Assembly (NCBI GenBank): GCA_002342415.1
Contig: DDPY01000053.1
Coordinates: 106,003 to 170,002, forward strand
DNA from: Prevotella sp. UBA2456
Lineage (GTDB): Bacteria > Bacteroidota > Bacteroidia > Bacteroidales > Bacteroidaceae
Direction of reading: 5' to 3'
DNA: 64,000 nucleotides
Both the position numbers and the translations under genes were made by a program. The notes beneath the pieces are model-generated. The model had not been told where the DNA came from. It worked only from the letters and a program-made list of their open reading frames with translations, and searched no databases. Below, one piece after another: positions 28,171 to 35,968 of this stretch (its first letter is position 1; each line of letters begins with the position of its first letter).

Positions 28171-28178
28171 CAAAGATA
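28171..28178 (-). promoter_or_regulatory. Promoter -7 element of yfhO
   Basis: TATCTTTG on the minus strand, 22 nt before the yfhO start. Confidence 0.5.
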
Positions 28179-28200
28179 CGAAAAAGTTTAGAGTTTTTCG

Positions 28201-28208
28201 TAACTTTG
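28201..28208 (+). promoter_or_regulatory. Promoter -7 element of mtnN
   Basis: TAACTTTG, 23 nt before the mtnN start; back to back with the yfhO promoter. Confidence 0.5.
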
Positions 28209-28231
28209 CAGCATTTAACAACAAAAAGAAT

Positions 28232-28909
28232 ATGAAAATAGGTATTATTGTAGCTATGGACAAGGAGTTGCGACAGCTGCAACGCTTGTTCTCAGACGAT
28301 GAGGTACGCGTAGTGAAATGTGGCATCGGCAAGGTGAATGCCGCCTTAGGTGCCCAGCGACTCATCAACGAGTTCCACCCCGATGCCATCATCTCCAGCG
28401 GCTGTGCCGGAGGCAATGGCGACGACATTCAAGTGCAGGACATCATCGTGGGTTCGGAGGTGACTTACCACGATGTCTACTGCGGCACAGCCATCGACAA
28501 CACTACTGTCTACGGACAAGTGCAGGGACTGCCTGTACGCTATGCTGCCGACCCGCAGCTGCTTCAGGCGGCTCTCTCGCTCGCCGATCAGCAGTCTTCG
28601 GCTGACTCGCAGATTCCCCCCATCCACCAGGGACTCATCGTGACAGGTGACTGGTTTGTGGACAGCCGCGAGAAGATGCAGCAGATAGTAGACTTGTTCC
28701 CTGAGGCGCGGGCGGTGGACATGGAGTCGTGTGCCATTGCACAGACCTGTTATCTCAACCAGATTCCTTTCCTCTCGTTTCGCATCATCAGCGACATCCC
28801 CCTGCGCGACACGGATGCCTCGCAATATCATGACTTCTGGGACACCGTAGCCGAGCACTCGTTCCAAGCCACGAAGAAACTGATTGAAAAAGTCATTAAC
28901 CAAGGCTAA
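28232..28909 (+). CDS. mtnN: 5'-methylthioadenosine/S-adenosylhomocysteine nucleosidase
   Basis: 225 residues, the usual length. Catalytic Glu12 (GIIVAMDKE), the core KCGIGKVNAALGAQ, the purine/ribose-binding DMESCAIAQTC and the catalytic Asp in FRIISDIPL are all present. It cleaves adenine from methylthioadenosine and S-adenosylhomocysteine, giving S-ribosylhomocysteine for LuxS, whose gene follows 46 bp downstream. The pair forms the two-step activated-methyl recycling route, with autoinducer-2 precursor as by-product. Cytosolic. Confidence 0.95.
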   Translation: MKIGIIVAMDKELRQLQRLFSDDEVRVVKCGIGKVNAALGAQRLINEFHPDAIISSGCAGGNGDDIQVQDIIVGSEVTYHDVYCGTAIDNTTVYGQVQGLPVRYAADPQLLQAALSLADQQSSADSQIPPIHQGLIVTGDWFVDSREKMQQIVDLFPEARAVDMESCAIAQTCYLNQIPFLSFRIISDIPLRDTDASQYHDFWDTVAEHSFQATKKLIEKVINQG

Positions 28910-28955
28910 AGCGTGACGGCAAAATGGAGATTTGAAGAACTAAAGAACTGAAAAG

Positions 28956-29435
28956 TTGAAAAAGATTCCTTCCTTTACTATTGACCACGAGCGGCTGCTG
29001 CGGGGCATCTACGTCTCGCGCAAGGACGCTGTGGGCGGGGATGTCGTCACGACCTTCGACATCCGTATGACAGAGCCCAACCGCCAGCCTGCCATCGACC
29101 CGAGGGCGATGCACACGTTGGAGCACTTGATAGCTACCTTCCTGCGTAACGACGCGGAATGGGCCAGCCGCATCGTCTACTGGGGACCTATGGGTTGCAT
29201 GACAGGCAACTATCTGCTTGTACGAGGCGACTATGCCTCAAGCGACGTTGTGGAGCTGATGCGCCGTGCCTTCCAGTTTGCCGCGACCTTCGAGGGCGAA
29301 GTGCCTGGGGCAACGCCTCGCGACTGCGGCAACTACTCGTTCATGGACTTGCCGCTGGCCCGTCGGGAGGCACAGAAATACAAAGACGAGGTTCTCGACT
29401 GCATACAACCCGAAAACCTCGTCTATCCCGAATAG
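28956..29435 (+). CDS. luxS: S-ribosylhomocysteine lyase
   Basis: 159 residues. Zinc ligands are the two His of HTLEH (53 and 57) and Cys124 (RDCGNYS), with the catalytic Cys81 in GPMGCMTG. It converts S-ribosylhomocysteine to homocysteine and DPD, the precursor of autoinducer-2. The start is a TTG at 28956: it gives exactly the usual LuxS N-terminus (KKIPSFTIDH) and no ATG or GTG fits, so the rare start codon looks real and may lower expression. It lies just after mtnN, and the convergent lpdA gene ends 50 bp further on. Confidence 0.95.
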   Translation: MKKIPSFTIDHERLLRGIYVSRKDAVGGDVVTTFDIRMTEPNRQPAIDPRAMHTLEHLIATFLRNDAEWASRIVYWGPMGCMTGNYLLVRGDYASSDVVELMRRAFQFAATFEGEVPGATPRDCGNYSFMDLPLARREAQKYKDEVLDCIQPENLVYPE

Positions 29436-29485
29436 TCCTACACGCCCAGCAGAACGGGCGAAGAGGATAGCCAACCCACATGGCG

Positions 29486-30748
29486 TCACCTTGCGTCCCT
29501 GAGTATCTCGCTCAGGGTAGGATGGATGTGCACCATATCGCGTAGTTGGCCGACTATTGTATCGCGACACATCAGCACACTCACCTCCTGGACGATGTCG
29601 GCAGCATGAGCACCAAAGGCATGACAACCGAGGATGCGGTCGTCGGCATCGGCGAAGAGTTTCAGCATACCCTCCGTCTGTCCCATAGCCAACGCCTTGC
29701 CATTGGCCCGCCAGAACGATTTCAAACAGCGGTAGCCGGAAGCACTGTCGGAGGCCTTCAGCTGATCTTCCGACGGACCGACACAGGCTGCCTCGGGATC
29801 CGTGAAGATGGCGGCAGGCATAATGTCGAAGCGGATGCCGTCGCTACGCCCCAAAAGATGATTGACAGCCCTCACAGCCTGCATCTCGGCAGCATGAGCC
29901 AACAGCTGGCGGCCATTGACATCGCCGATGGCGTAGCAATGAGGATGAAGGGAAGACAAGACTTGGAAATGGTCATCGGCCACGATAAAGCCCCGTACAT
30001 CGGGGGTGATGCCTGCTGCCTGCAGATTCAAGCCGTCGGTATTGGCCTGCCTGCCCGTAGCGATAAGGATGGTGTCGGCATCGATGTCGGCAAATTGCCG
30101 AACCGCCGTCTTCATGCGGAAAGTGATGCCGCGCTTCTCCATTAGCTTACGAAGACGCTTGGCCACATCGCTATCGAGCATGGGCAGACACTCCTTCAGA
30201 AACTCCACCACCACCACCTCGCTGCCAAAACGATGGAAGACGGAAGCGAACTCCATACCAATCACCCCGGCCCCAATGATACATAGGCGACGCGGGAGAC
30301 TGGTGGCACGTAGCAGTTCCGTGCTGGTCACCACGCGCGAATCGTCGATGTCGGCAATCGGAGGTATCTTGGCCTTGCTGCCTGTGGCAATGATGACGGC
30401 TTTGAAAGTGACGCAGACAACAGAACCGTCGGCAGCACGTTCGACGACGACGCTCTGGCTGTCCTGAAACATGGCATGGCCGCGGAGCAGCGTGATGCCC
30501 GGCGCTGAAAGGATGCCCTCCACCCCACTGCGCAGCTGGGCCACTACCTGCTGTTGACGCGTCACAGCCTCATCAAACGTTGCTGAGTGGACATAGGTCT
30601 TGGTAGGTATGCACCCCCGATTAAGACAGGTGCCTCCCACCTCCTCCTGCTCGACAATAACCACCTGCAAGCCCTGCTGGCAGGCATACTCAGCCGCACG
30701 GTAACCACCGGGACCGGCACCGATAATAAGAAGATCAGTCTGCATCAT
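29486..30748 (-). CDS. lpdA: Dihydrolipoyl dehydrogenase (L-protein of glycine cleavage)
   Basis: 420 residues, somewhat short for the family (about 450-470). FAD-binding LLIIGAGPGGYRAAEYA, the redox disulfide GGTCLNRGCIPTK, the NAD-binding IIGAGVIGMEFASVFHRFG and the C-terminal catalytic HIHPTLSE are all present. It reoxidises the dihydrolipoyl arm of GcvH with NAD. As the last gene of a six-gene operon that also contains T, H, P1, P2 proteins and a lipoate ligase, it is most likely the dedicated E3 of the glycine cleavage system. Its start overlaps the end of gcvPB by 14 bp. Confidence 0.93.
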   Translation of the reverse strand: MMQTDLLIIGAGPGGYRAAEYACQQGLQVVIVEQEEVGGTCLNRGCIPTKTYVHSATFDEAVTRQQQVVAQLRSGVEGILSAPGITLLRGHAMFQDSQSVVVERAADGSVVCVTFKAVIIATGSKAKIPPIADIDDSRVVTSTELLRATSLPRRLCIIGAGVIGMEFASVFHRFGSEVVVVEFLKECLPMLDSDVAKRLRKLMEKRGITFRMKTAVRQFADIDADTILIATGRQANTDGLNLQAAGITPDVRGFIVADDHFQVLSSLHPHCYAIGDVNGRQLLAHAAEMQAVRAVNHLLGRSDGIRFDIMPAAIFTDPEAACVGPSEDQLKASDSASGYRCLKSFWRANGKALAMGQTEGMLKLFADADDRILGCHAFGAHAADIVQEVSVLMCRDTIVGQLRDMVHIHPTLSEILRDAR

Positions 30749-32144
30749 GGATCAACTGTTGATAGGTGACTACTGGATGCTTGGCTGCCAGCACATCGTC
30801 GACACGTCCGATGGGGGTATCATGAGGTGCCGACTTCACCAGTTCCGGATTACTCTTAGCCTCCTCGGCAATACGGCGCATCACTGCAATAAAGCCATCG
30901 AGTGTCTCCAACGACTCGTTCTCGGTAGGCTCAATCATCAGACTCTCATGGAACAAGAGGGGGAAATAGATGGTGGGAGCGTGATATCCATAGTCCAGCA
31001 GGCGCTTGGCCACATCCATCGTGGTGACACCCGTAGACTTGTCGCGCAAGCCGTCGAACACGAACTCGTGACAGCAAAGTCCTTCGATGGGGAGTTCGTA
31101 GACATCCTTGAGCGACTCCTTGATATAGTTGGCATTGAGCGTAGCCAGCGGCCCCACCTCCTTCACATGGTCACGCCCCAAGGTCAGGATATATGCCAAG
31201 GCGCGCAGCATGACAGCAAAGTTGCCATGATAGGGCGACACAATCGGGAAAAACTGCTGCAGACCCTCGCGTACCCCCACAGGACCGCTGCCCGGGCCAC
31301 CACCGCCATGAGGAGTGGAAAAAGTCTTGTGCAGATTGATATGCATGACATCGAATCCCATATCTCCTGGACGGCAGGCACCCAGCATGGGGTTGAGGTT
31401 GGCACCGTCGTAATACATCAGTCCGCCGCAGTCGTGAATGAGCTTCGCTATCTCAGGAATCTGCTGTTCGAAGAGACCGAGGGTATTGGGATTGGTCATC
31501 ATCATAGCAGCAATATTGCTGCCCTCTGTCGCCACGAGTCGCTGCAGGTCGTCGAGGTCTACCAGTCCGTCAGCCGTCGACTTCACCTCAAGGATTTCGA
31601 GGCCACAGACAGCAGCCGAAGCAGGATTGGTGCCATGAGCCGAGTCGGGCACGACGACCTTCCTACGCTGCAGGTCACCTCGTGAACGGTGGTAGTTGTC
31701 GATGACCATGAGTCCTGTCAGTTCGCCATGGGCGCCTGCATAGGGTTTGAAGGTGAAATGAGCCAGTCCGGTCAGGGCACAGAGCATGCGCTCAAGCATG
31801 GAGATGGCAGCGCGGGCACCCTCAACGGTATGGTCGGGCTGCAGGGGATGCAGATGTTGGAAGGCTGGCAGACTGGCCATCTCCTCGTTAATCTTGGGAT
31901 TATACTTCATGGTGCACGAGCCTAAAGGATAGAACCCGTTATCGACACCGAAGTTGTTCTGCGAGAGATTGGTGTAATGGCGCACTACCGTCAGTTCGTC
32001 ACACTCAGGCAACTTGGCCTCGTGCTGTCGACGCAAGTTCTCCGGCACTTGGTACTGGCTGAACTTGTTACGAGGAAGAGAATAGCCTTGCCGCCCCTCA
32101 TGGGAAAGTTCGAAAATCAGATTTCCGTATAATCGATTGTTCAT
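30735..32144 (-). CDS. gcvPB: Glycine dehydrogenase (decarboxylating) subunit 2
   Basis: 469 residues; the C-terminal half of the P-protein as a separate chain. The PLP-binding lysine is in HINLHKTFSTPHGGGGPGSG (about 272). With GcvPA it decarboxylates glycine and passes the aminomethyl group to the lipoyl arm of GcvH. The split form differs from the single long GcvP known in several Bacteroides. The overlap with lpdA and the 16-bp gap to gcvPA indicate one transcript. Confidence 0.95.
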   Translation of the reverse strand: MNNRLYGNLIFELSHEGRQGYSLPRNKFSQYQVPENLRRQHEAKLPECDELTVVRHYTNLSQNNFGVDNGFYPLGSCTMKYNPKINEEMASLPAFQHLHPLQPDHTVEGARAAISMLERMLCALTGLAHFTFKPYAGAHGELTGLMVIDNYHRSRGDLQRRKVVVPDSAHGTNPASAAVCGLEILEVKSTADGLVDLDDLQRLVATEGSNIAAMMMTNPNTLGLFEQQIPEIAKLIHDCGGLMYYDGANLNPMLGACRPGDMGFDVMHINLHKTFSTPHGGGGPGSGPVGVREGLQQFFPIVSPYHGNFAVMLRALAYILTLGRDHVKEVGPLATLNANYIKESLKDVYELPIEGLCCHEFVFDGLRDKSTGVTTMDVAKRLLDYGYHAPTIYFPLLFHESLMIEPTENESLETLDGFIAVMRRIAEEAKSNPELVKSAPHDTPIGRVDDVLAAKHPVVTYQQLIHDAD

Positions 32145-32160
32145 AGTAACGATGGTTAAG

Positions 32161-33474
32161 TTAATGGATTAAGGATACCAGACGGTCGATTTCTTCCTTG
32201 GTACGCTGCTCGGTGACAGCAAAGAGGAAGCCCTCGCCAAGGCGGACACCACCCAGGATGCCGGCATCGAGGAAACGCTGATAGAGCGCATCGCCATCGC
32301 CATCGTATCTGACATAGAACTCATTGAAGAAGGGACGGTCGAAAACCAACTGGAAGCGACCGGTCTTAAGCAGTTCGTCGCAGAGATAATGGGCACCGCC
32401 ATAGCTCATCTCGGCAGCCTCCTTGAGTCCCTCGCGACCCATCAACGCCATATACATCGTGACAAAGAGTGCCATCAGCGACTGGTTGGAACAGATGTTC
32501 GAGGTGGCCTTCTGCCGACGGATGTGCTGCTCGCGAGCCTGTAGTGTGAGCACGAAGGCACGCTGTCCACGACTGTCGACCGTCTTGCCTACGATGCGTC
32601 CCGGCATCTTGCGGATAAGTTTCTCGGTGCAGCACATATAGCCAACATAAGGGCCTCCGTAGGACAAGGGGATGCCCAGCGACTGTCCATCACCCACGGC
32701 GATGTCGGCTCCCCACTCGCCCGGGGTCTTCAGCACAGCCAGGTCGGCAGCGACGCTATCCATGATGAAGAGCGCCTTGTGCTCGTGACAGGCATCCGCG
32801 AAACCCGTCAGATCCTCCACGATGCCATAGACATTGGGCTGCTGCACGATGACACCAGCCACCCCGCCCTCGCCCAGCCGGCTTCTCACATCGTCGAGAC
32901 TGGTACAGCCATTGCGAACAGGCAGCTGTTCCAGTTCGATGCCCTGATGCAGGGCGTAGGTGGCGAGCACTTCATAGGTCTGGGGATTCAAGCATCCCGA
33001 CACCAGTACCTTGTTGACCTTCTTTCCTGCCGCCACTGCCATCATCATAGCTTCGGCACAGGCGGTCGTACCATCGTACATCGAGGCATTCGACACCTCC
33101 ATACCCGTCAGTTCGGCCATCATCGACTGATATTCGAAGATGTAATGGAGCGTACCCTGCGAGATCTCAGCCTGATAGGGCGTATAGGAGGTCAGGAACT
33201 CGGAGCGCGACAGCAGGTTTGGAATGACGGAAGGCGTATAGTGGTCGTATGCCCCCATGCCCGCAAAGCATACCAGCTGCTGATTCCGGGAGCCTAACAG
33301 TTGAAAAGCCTGCCTCACTTCCTGTTCGCTGGCACTCAGAGGGATATCGTAGTCACCACGGAAACGAATGCTCTCAGGAATCTGGGCATAGAGGTCATCG
33401 AGCGATCCGATGCCCACCTGCTGCATCATAACCTGGAGGTCGGCTTCCGTATGGGGAAAATACTTGTAACTCAT
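32161..33474 (-). CDS. gcvPA: Glycine dehydrogenase (decarboxylating) subunit 1
   Basis: 437 residues from ATG at 33474, preferred over a GTG two codons upstream because the family starts MSYKY. N-terminal half of the P-protein, with the typical RFRGDYDIPLSASEQEV, FAGMGAYDHYTPSV and EISQGTLHYIFEYQSMMAELTGM segments. It forms a heterotetramer with GcvPB. Downstream of gcvH by 12 bp. Confidence 0.95.
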   Translation of the reverse strand: MSYKYFPHTEADLQVMMQQVGIGSLDDLYAQIPESIRFRGDYDIPLSASEQEVRQAFQLLGSRNQQLVCFAGMGAYDHYTPSVIPNLLSRSEFLTSYTPYQAEISQGTLHYIFEYQSMMAELTGMEVSNASMYDGTTACAEAMMMAVAAGKKVNKVLVSGCLNPQTYEVLATYALHQGIELEQLPVRNGCTSLDDVRSRLGEGGVAGVIVQQPNVYGIVEDLTGFADACHEHKALFIMDSVAADLAVLKTPGEWGADIAVGDGQSLGIPLSYGGPYVGYMCCTEKLIRKMPGRIVGKTVDSRGQRAFVLTLQAREQHIRRQKATSNICSNQSLMALFVTMYMALMGREGLKEAAEMSYGGAHYLCDELLKTGRFQLVFDRPFFNEFYVRYDGDGDALYQRFLDAGILGGVRLGEGFLFAVTEQRTKEEIDRLVSLIH

Positions 33475-33486
33475 CGACACAGACTA

Positions 33487-33867
33487 TTATTTCTCACAGA
33501 AAGCGGCATAAGCCTTGGCATCCATCAGACTGTTGAGCTCTGAAGCGTCGGCAATGGTCACCTTGATAATCCAATTCTCATAAGCATCACTATTGATCAG
33601 CTCGGGTTCGTCCTCGAGCGCTTCGTTTACCTCGACCACGACACCCGTGACAGGCGATATCAGGTCGGAGGCTGCCTTGACACTCTCTACGGCACCGAAC
33701 TCCTCACCAGCCGACACCTCATCGTCCACTTCCGGCATATCGACATAGACCACATTGCCCAATGCGTGCTGAGCATAGTCCGTGATACCGATATAACCGA
33801 ACTCTCCATCCACCTTTACATACTCGTGCGACTCACTGTAATAGAGTCCTTCTAATACTTTTGCCAT
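33487..33867 (-). CDS. gcvH: Glycine cleavage system H protein
   Basis: 126 residues, normal size. Lys64 in GAVESVKAASDL is the lipoylation site. It shuttles the aminomethyl intermediate between the P, T and L proteins. The lipoate ligase encoded at the head of the same operon is the probable enzyme for its modification. Confidence 0.96.
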   Translation of the reverse strand: MAKVLEGLYYSESHEYVKVDGEFGYIGITDYAQHALGNVVYVDMPEVDDEVSAGEEFGAVESVKAASDLISPVTGVVVEVNEALEDEPELINSDAYENWIIKVTIADASELNSLMDAKAYAAFCEK

Positions 33868-33884
33868 AATATCCTTTTTTTACT

Positions 33885-33908
33885 TTAAACTATTAAACTC
33901 TCAACTAT
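33885..33908. repeat. Short tandem repeat between gcvT and gcvH
   Basis: Three 8-bp units related to TTAAACTA or TCAACTAT fill part of the 37-bp gap and reach the gcvT stop codon. Weak, but of the same type as the other arrays. Confidence 0.45.
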
Positions 33909-34987
33909 TTCTTATAATGCTTGTCATAGAAGCGCTTCTTGCAGACCACCCCGGGGAAGGTCTTCTTACGGATCTGGATTTCCACCTCCGTACCCAAGGC
34001 CGCATAGGCAGCATCCACCAGTGCCATACACACACTCTTGTCTGTCGAGATGGTATGATAGCCTGTGGTGACCTCGCCAATGGGCGTTCCGTCCTTCAAG
34101 ACCGTATAGCCATGACGGGGAATAGCCTTGTCCTGCAGTTCGATGCCCACCAGTTTCTTCTGAGGTCCCTCTGACTTCTGTCGCGCCAGGGCCTCGCGAC
34201 CTATAAACTCAGGTTTGTCGAGTTTGACGAAGATGCCCAGCCCCGCCATGACAGGGGTGATGTCGGCAGACAGTTCGTCACCATAGAGCGGCAGTCCCAC
34301 CTCGAAGCGTAGCGTGTCGCGGCAGCCCAGCCCGCAAGGCTTTACGCCAGCAGCCATCAGCTTGTCCCAGCAGTCGTTGATATACTGGGGCGAGGCATAG
34401 ACTTCGAAACCGTCCTCGCCCGTATATCCCGTGCGACTGACGAGAACCTCATCGAGCAGCTTGAACGTGTAGAACGACAATTCCTGACAGGGGATGCCCA
34501 GCACATTCTCCATCACCTCCTCGGCCTTCGGACCCTGAATGGCCAGTTCGCCATAGCGGTCGCTCTGGTGCTCCAACGTCACCTCGTAGCCGACAGCCTG
34601 CTGCTGTATCCAATCCCAATCCTTATCGATATTGGCTGCATTGATGACCAGGAAGAAGCGATGGTCGGCAAGCTTATATACCAGCAAGTCGTCGACCACT
34701 CCCCCATGCTCGTAACACATCATGCCATAGAGAATCTTGCCCACAGGCATCTGACGCACATCGTTAGTGAAGAGATGGTTGACATAGCGCTCGGCATCTG
34801 GTCCGCTAATCAGCACCTCACCCATGTGACTGACATCAAAGACGCCACACTGCTGGCGAACAGCCTGATGTTCGTCGACAATGTTAGAATATTGGATGGG
34901 CATCACAAAACCTCCGAAGGGCGACATCAGTGCCCCCAGAGCCACGTGTTTGTCGTAGAGACAGGTTTTCTTGTTCGTTTGTTCCAT
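33905..34987 (-). CDS. gcvT: Aminomethyltransferase (glycine cleavage T protein)
   Basis: 360 residues. The N-terminal folate-binding domain includes MPIQYSNIVDEHQAVRQQCGVFDVSHMGE and the catalytic-loop Asp in FTNDVRQ; the C-terminal barrel includes RTGYTGEDGFEVY and GLGCRDTLRFEVGLPLYG. It releases ammonia and transfers the methylene group to tetrahydrofolate. Second gene of the operon, 12 bp after lplA. Confidence 0.96.
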   Translation of the reverse strand: MEQTNKKTCLYDKHVALGALMSPFGGFVMPIQYSNIVDEHQAVRQQCGVFDVSHMGEVLISGPDAERYVNHLFTNDVRQMPVGKILYGMMCYEHGGVVDDLLVYKLADHRFFLVINAANIDKDWDWIQQQAVGYEVTLEHQSDRYGELAIQGPKAEEVMENVLGIPCQELSFYTFKLLDEVLVSRTGYTGEDGFEVYASPQYINDCWDKLMAAGVKPCGLGCRDTLRFEVGLPLYGDELSADITPVMAGLGIFVKLDKPEFIGREALARQKSEGPQKKLVGIELQDKAIPRHGYTVLKDGTPIGEVTTGYHTISTDKSVCMALVDAAYAALGTEVEIQIRKKTFPGVVCKKRFYDKHYKK

Positions 34988-34999
34988 ACGCGTACCTAC

Positions 35000-35740
35000 T
35001 TATAATAAATGTATGAATTCTTCTTTCAGGTATTGTTGTTCGATTGCTTCAATAGCGCCTACCTCGGCCACCGTCAGTTGGCGGCAGTCGTCACAAAGGG
35101 TCTGACGGATATGGTCCTTCAGTTGGTCGAGTGTGAGCGACGCATAGTCCTTCAGCAGGGTGATGCGCTGACGTACGCTCTGCACCCCATGCTGTTGCAG
35201 TTTCTCTCGGCTGGGGGTAATAGCGGCCAACATGTGGTCCATATTGGTATCATAAAGCAGCGTACTGTGGACAATGCTTCGCCCGGGCAGATGATAGAAG
35301 GCGGTTCCGCACACCTTGCGCCCAGCTATCAGCACATCGTTATGACTGGTGCTGGTAGCCTCGATGCCCAACCGCCGCAACACCAACAGTATCATCTGCA
35401 GAAAGCGATGGAACACAGGCCCCACCATCTCGTCGGCCGTCACATACGACAGCATCAGGTTGTGCTCGTCGGCATAGACGCAGCCTCCCCCACTCTTCCT
35501 GCGATACATCCGAATGTCATGCCGTTGGCAGTAGTCCACATTGACCTCGCTCGCCATCTGCTGATTGCGCCCGAAGATGACGCTGGGAGCCACCTGCCAG
35601 ACGAAGAAATAGTCGGCTGGCGGCAGGTGGCGAGCCACATATTCCTCCATGGCCAGATAGAATGCGACACCCCGTTCTGAGCGGCAGCCTGCTGACGGGT
35701 CTCGTCCAGAGCTCTCTGTGGGCAATTCGAGATAGGTCAT
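35000..35740 (-). CDS. lplA: Lipoate-protein ligase A
   Basis: 246 residues. The lipoyl-AMP binding motif RRKSGGGCVYAD and the catalytic lysine region AGRKVCGTAFYHLPG are clear. It activates free lipoate with ATP and attaches it to acceptor lysines, here probably GcvH. It is slightly shorter than E. coli LplA and lacks most of the small C-terminal domain, as is common in stand-alone ligases. It is the first gene of the glycine cleavage operon, which ties cofactor loading to its target. Confidence 0.9.
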   Translation of the reverse strand: MTYLELPTESSGRDPSAGCRSERGVAFYLAMEEYVARHLPPADYFFVWQVAPSVIFGRNQQMASEVNVDYCQRHDIRMYRRKSGGGCVYADEHNLMLSYVTADEMVGPVFHRFLQMILLVLRRLGIEATSTSHNDVLIAGRKVCGTAFYHLPGRSIVHSTLLYDTNMDHMLAAITPSREKLQQHGVQSVRQRITLLKDYASLTLDQLKDHIRQTLCDDCRQLTVAEVGAIEAIEQQYLKEEFIHLL

Positions 35741-35784
35741 GCGCTATTAGTTGATAAGTGAGTGATGTTCTTAGTTATTGTTTG

Positions 35785-35816
35785 CAAAGATATGAAGAAA
35801 TTATGCAATAACCAAG
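35785..35816 (-). promoter_or_regulatory. Promoter of the lplA-gcv operon
   Basis: Minus strand CTTG (35816-35813, one mismatch from TTTG), 20-nt spacer, TATCTTTG (35792-35785). The leader is only about 40 nt, too short for a glycine riboswitch. Confidence 0.6.
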
Positions 35817-35917
35817 AAAAAACGTGTTTTTATTTTTCCGACAATGCAATTTGCCCTGCCTGTCGCTAAAAGTGAAGATACTTTCAACCGAAAAAGGAAA
35901 GAAAAACAGGTTTTCAT

Positions 35918-35948
35918 TTTGCCATTTCCCTGCTAATTCGTATCTTTG
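35918..35948 (+). promoter_or_regulatory. Promoter of the dxs-trkA-trkH-manA operon
   Basis: TTTG (35918-35921), exactly 19 nt, TATCTTTG (35941-35948): a perfect match to the Bacteroidetes consensus, 20 nt before the GTG start. Confidence 0.85.
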
Positions 35949-35968
35949 CAGGCAAATATCGAATCAAA

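Noticed and set aside
29443..29460. CGCCC/GGGCG hairpin between luxS and lpdA as terminator
   Set aside because: Short stem without a T-run on either strand; not convincing as an intrinsic terminator.
35741..35784. Glycine riboswitch before the gcv operon
   Set aside because: The leader from the promoter to lplA is only about 40 nt with no matching structure.
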